From: Myxococcales bacterium
GTDB taxonomy: Bacteria > Myxococcota_A > Polyangia > Polyangiales > Polyangiaceae
Direction: 5' to 3'
Assembly: GCA_013298325.1 (NCBI GenBank)
Contig: JAAFHJ010000398.1
Coordinates: forward strand, 1 to 5,007
Length of the DNA: 5,007 nucleotides
The position numbers were made by a program, and so were the translations under genes. Numbering within the stretch: the first letter of the stretch is position 1; each line of letters opens with the position of its first letter. Of this stretch, positions 4,779 to 5,007 are shown piece by piece. The notes beneath the pieces were generated by a model. The model saw nothing but the letters and a program-made list of their open reading frames with translations, made no database searches and was not told the DNA's origin.

Positions 4779-5007
4779 ACGAGGCGCTTGACGACCTTCG
4801 TTTGGTAGGTGCTCTCGGCCTCGGTTTCGTAGCTTTGCCAACGATCTTCAAAAGATCCACCCGCTTGGCGCACGCGCATGCGGCTCTCCGCGAGACCCAT
4901 CTCGATGCGAAGGCGCGCTGCGAGCTCGGAATCGGGCGCCCCGATAAGCGGGACTGCGCGAGGGCGGTAGACCCAGCTCGGGTGGGCGATCCAACCGACC
5001 ATCGGCG
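4772..5007 (-). CDS. C-terminal part of an unrecognised protein (5' part beyond the right edge)
   Basis: Seventy-seven codons plus TAG (4774-4772) are visible, and the frame stays open to the window edge. The in-frame ATG at 5002 has no ribosome binding site within the five visible bases, so it is probably internal. Codon use is GC-rich at third positions and the composition is balanced, unlike the Arg-rich shadow frames, which supports a real gene. The visible part has an aromatic stretch (W-I-A-H-P-S-W-V-Y), a likely helix E-L-A-A-R-L-R-I-E-M-G-L-A-E-S-R and a charged C-terminus ending V-V-K-R-L-V-P. I recognise no family. It converges on the GT-C gene with no base between their stop codons. 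Confidence 0.65.
   Translation of the reverse strand, partial: PMVGWIAHPSWVYRPRAVPLIGAPDSELAARLRIEMGLAESRMRVRQAGGSFEDRWQSYETEAESTYQTKVVKRLVP

Overview
The window suggests a GC-rich (roughly 60-70% in most blocks), free-living Gram-negative bacterium. The lipoproteins with Asp/Ala-rich or Cys-rich exported parts, the structured intergenic repeats and a large membrane protein with added soluble domains recall Myxococcota (Polyangia-like). That assignment is a style judgement, not a marker-gene result.

Layout. Positions 1-544 (minus strand) hold a type II toxin-antitoxin operon: a ribbon-helix-helix antitoxin (161-505) whose stop codon overlaps by 4 bp the start of a GNAT-family toxin (164 to beyond the left edge). 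An inverted-repeat operator candidate lies just upstream of the antitoxin ribosome binding site. On the plus strand, 656-973 encodes a small Cys-rich lipoprotein. It is followed within 8 bases by a 235-bp structured element (981-1215) with imperfect terminal inverted repeats around two 66-bp tandem repeats. A second, larger lipoprotein begins at 1282 after a hairpin that abuts its ribosome binding site. From 2225 to 4771 runs a polytopic GT-C-like (GT87-type) membrane protein with a long C-terminal beta-rich and TPR-like region. It is split by one in-frame TGA at 2537-2539. From 4772 to the right edge is the 3' end of a convergent minus-strand gene whose stop codon abuts the stop of the GT-C gene.

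How the parts relate. The toxin-antitoxin pair is a self-contained, divergently oriented module. The second lipoprotein and the GT-C gene look like a translationally coupled pair for surface or envelope carbohydrate work, but both have coding anomalies within about 330 bp. The lipoprotein frame runs 266 bases into the GT-C gene without stopping, and the GT-C gene has a premature stop. This could be real decay of the locus, recoding, or sequence error. The points most worth checking are the in-frame TGA, the 235-bp element and the GT-C plus TPR architecture. I saw no rRNA, tRNA, CRISPR array or transposase gene.
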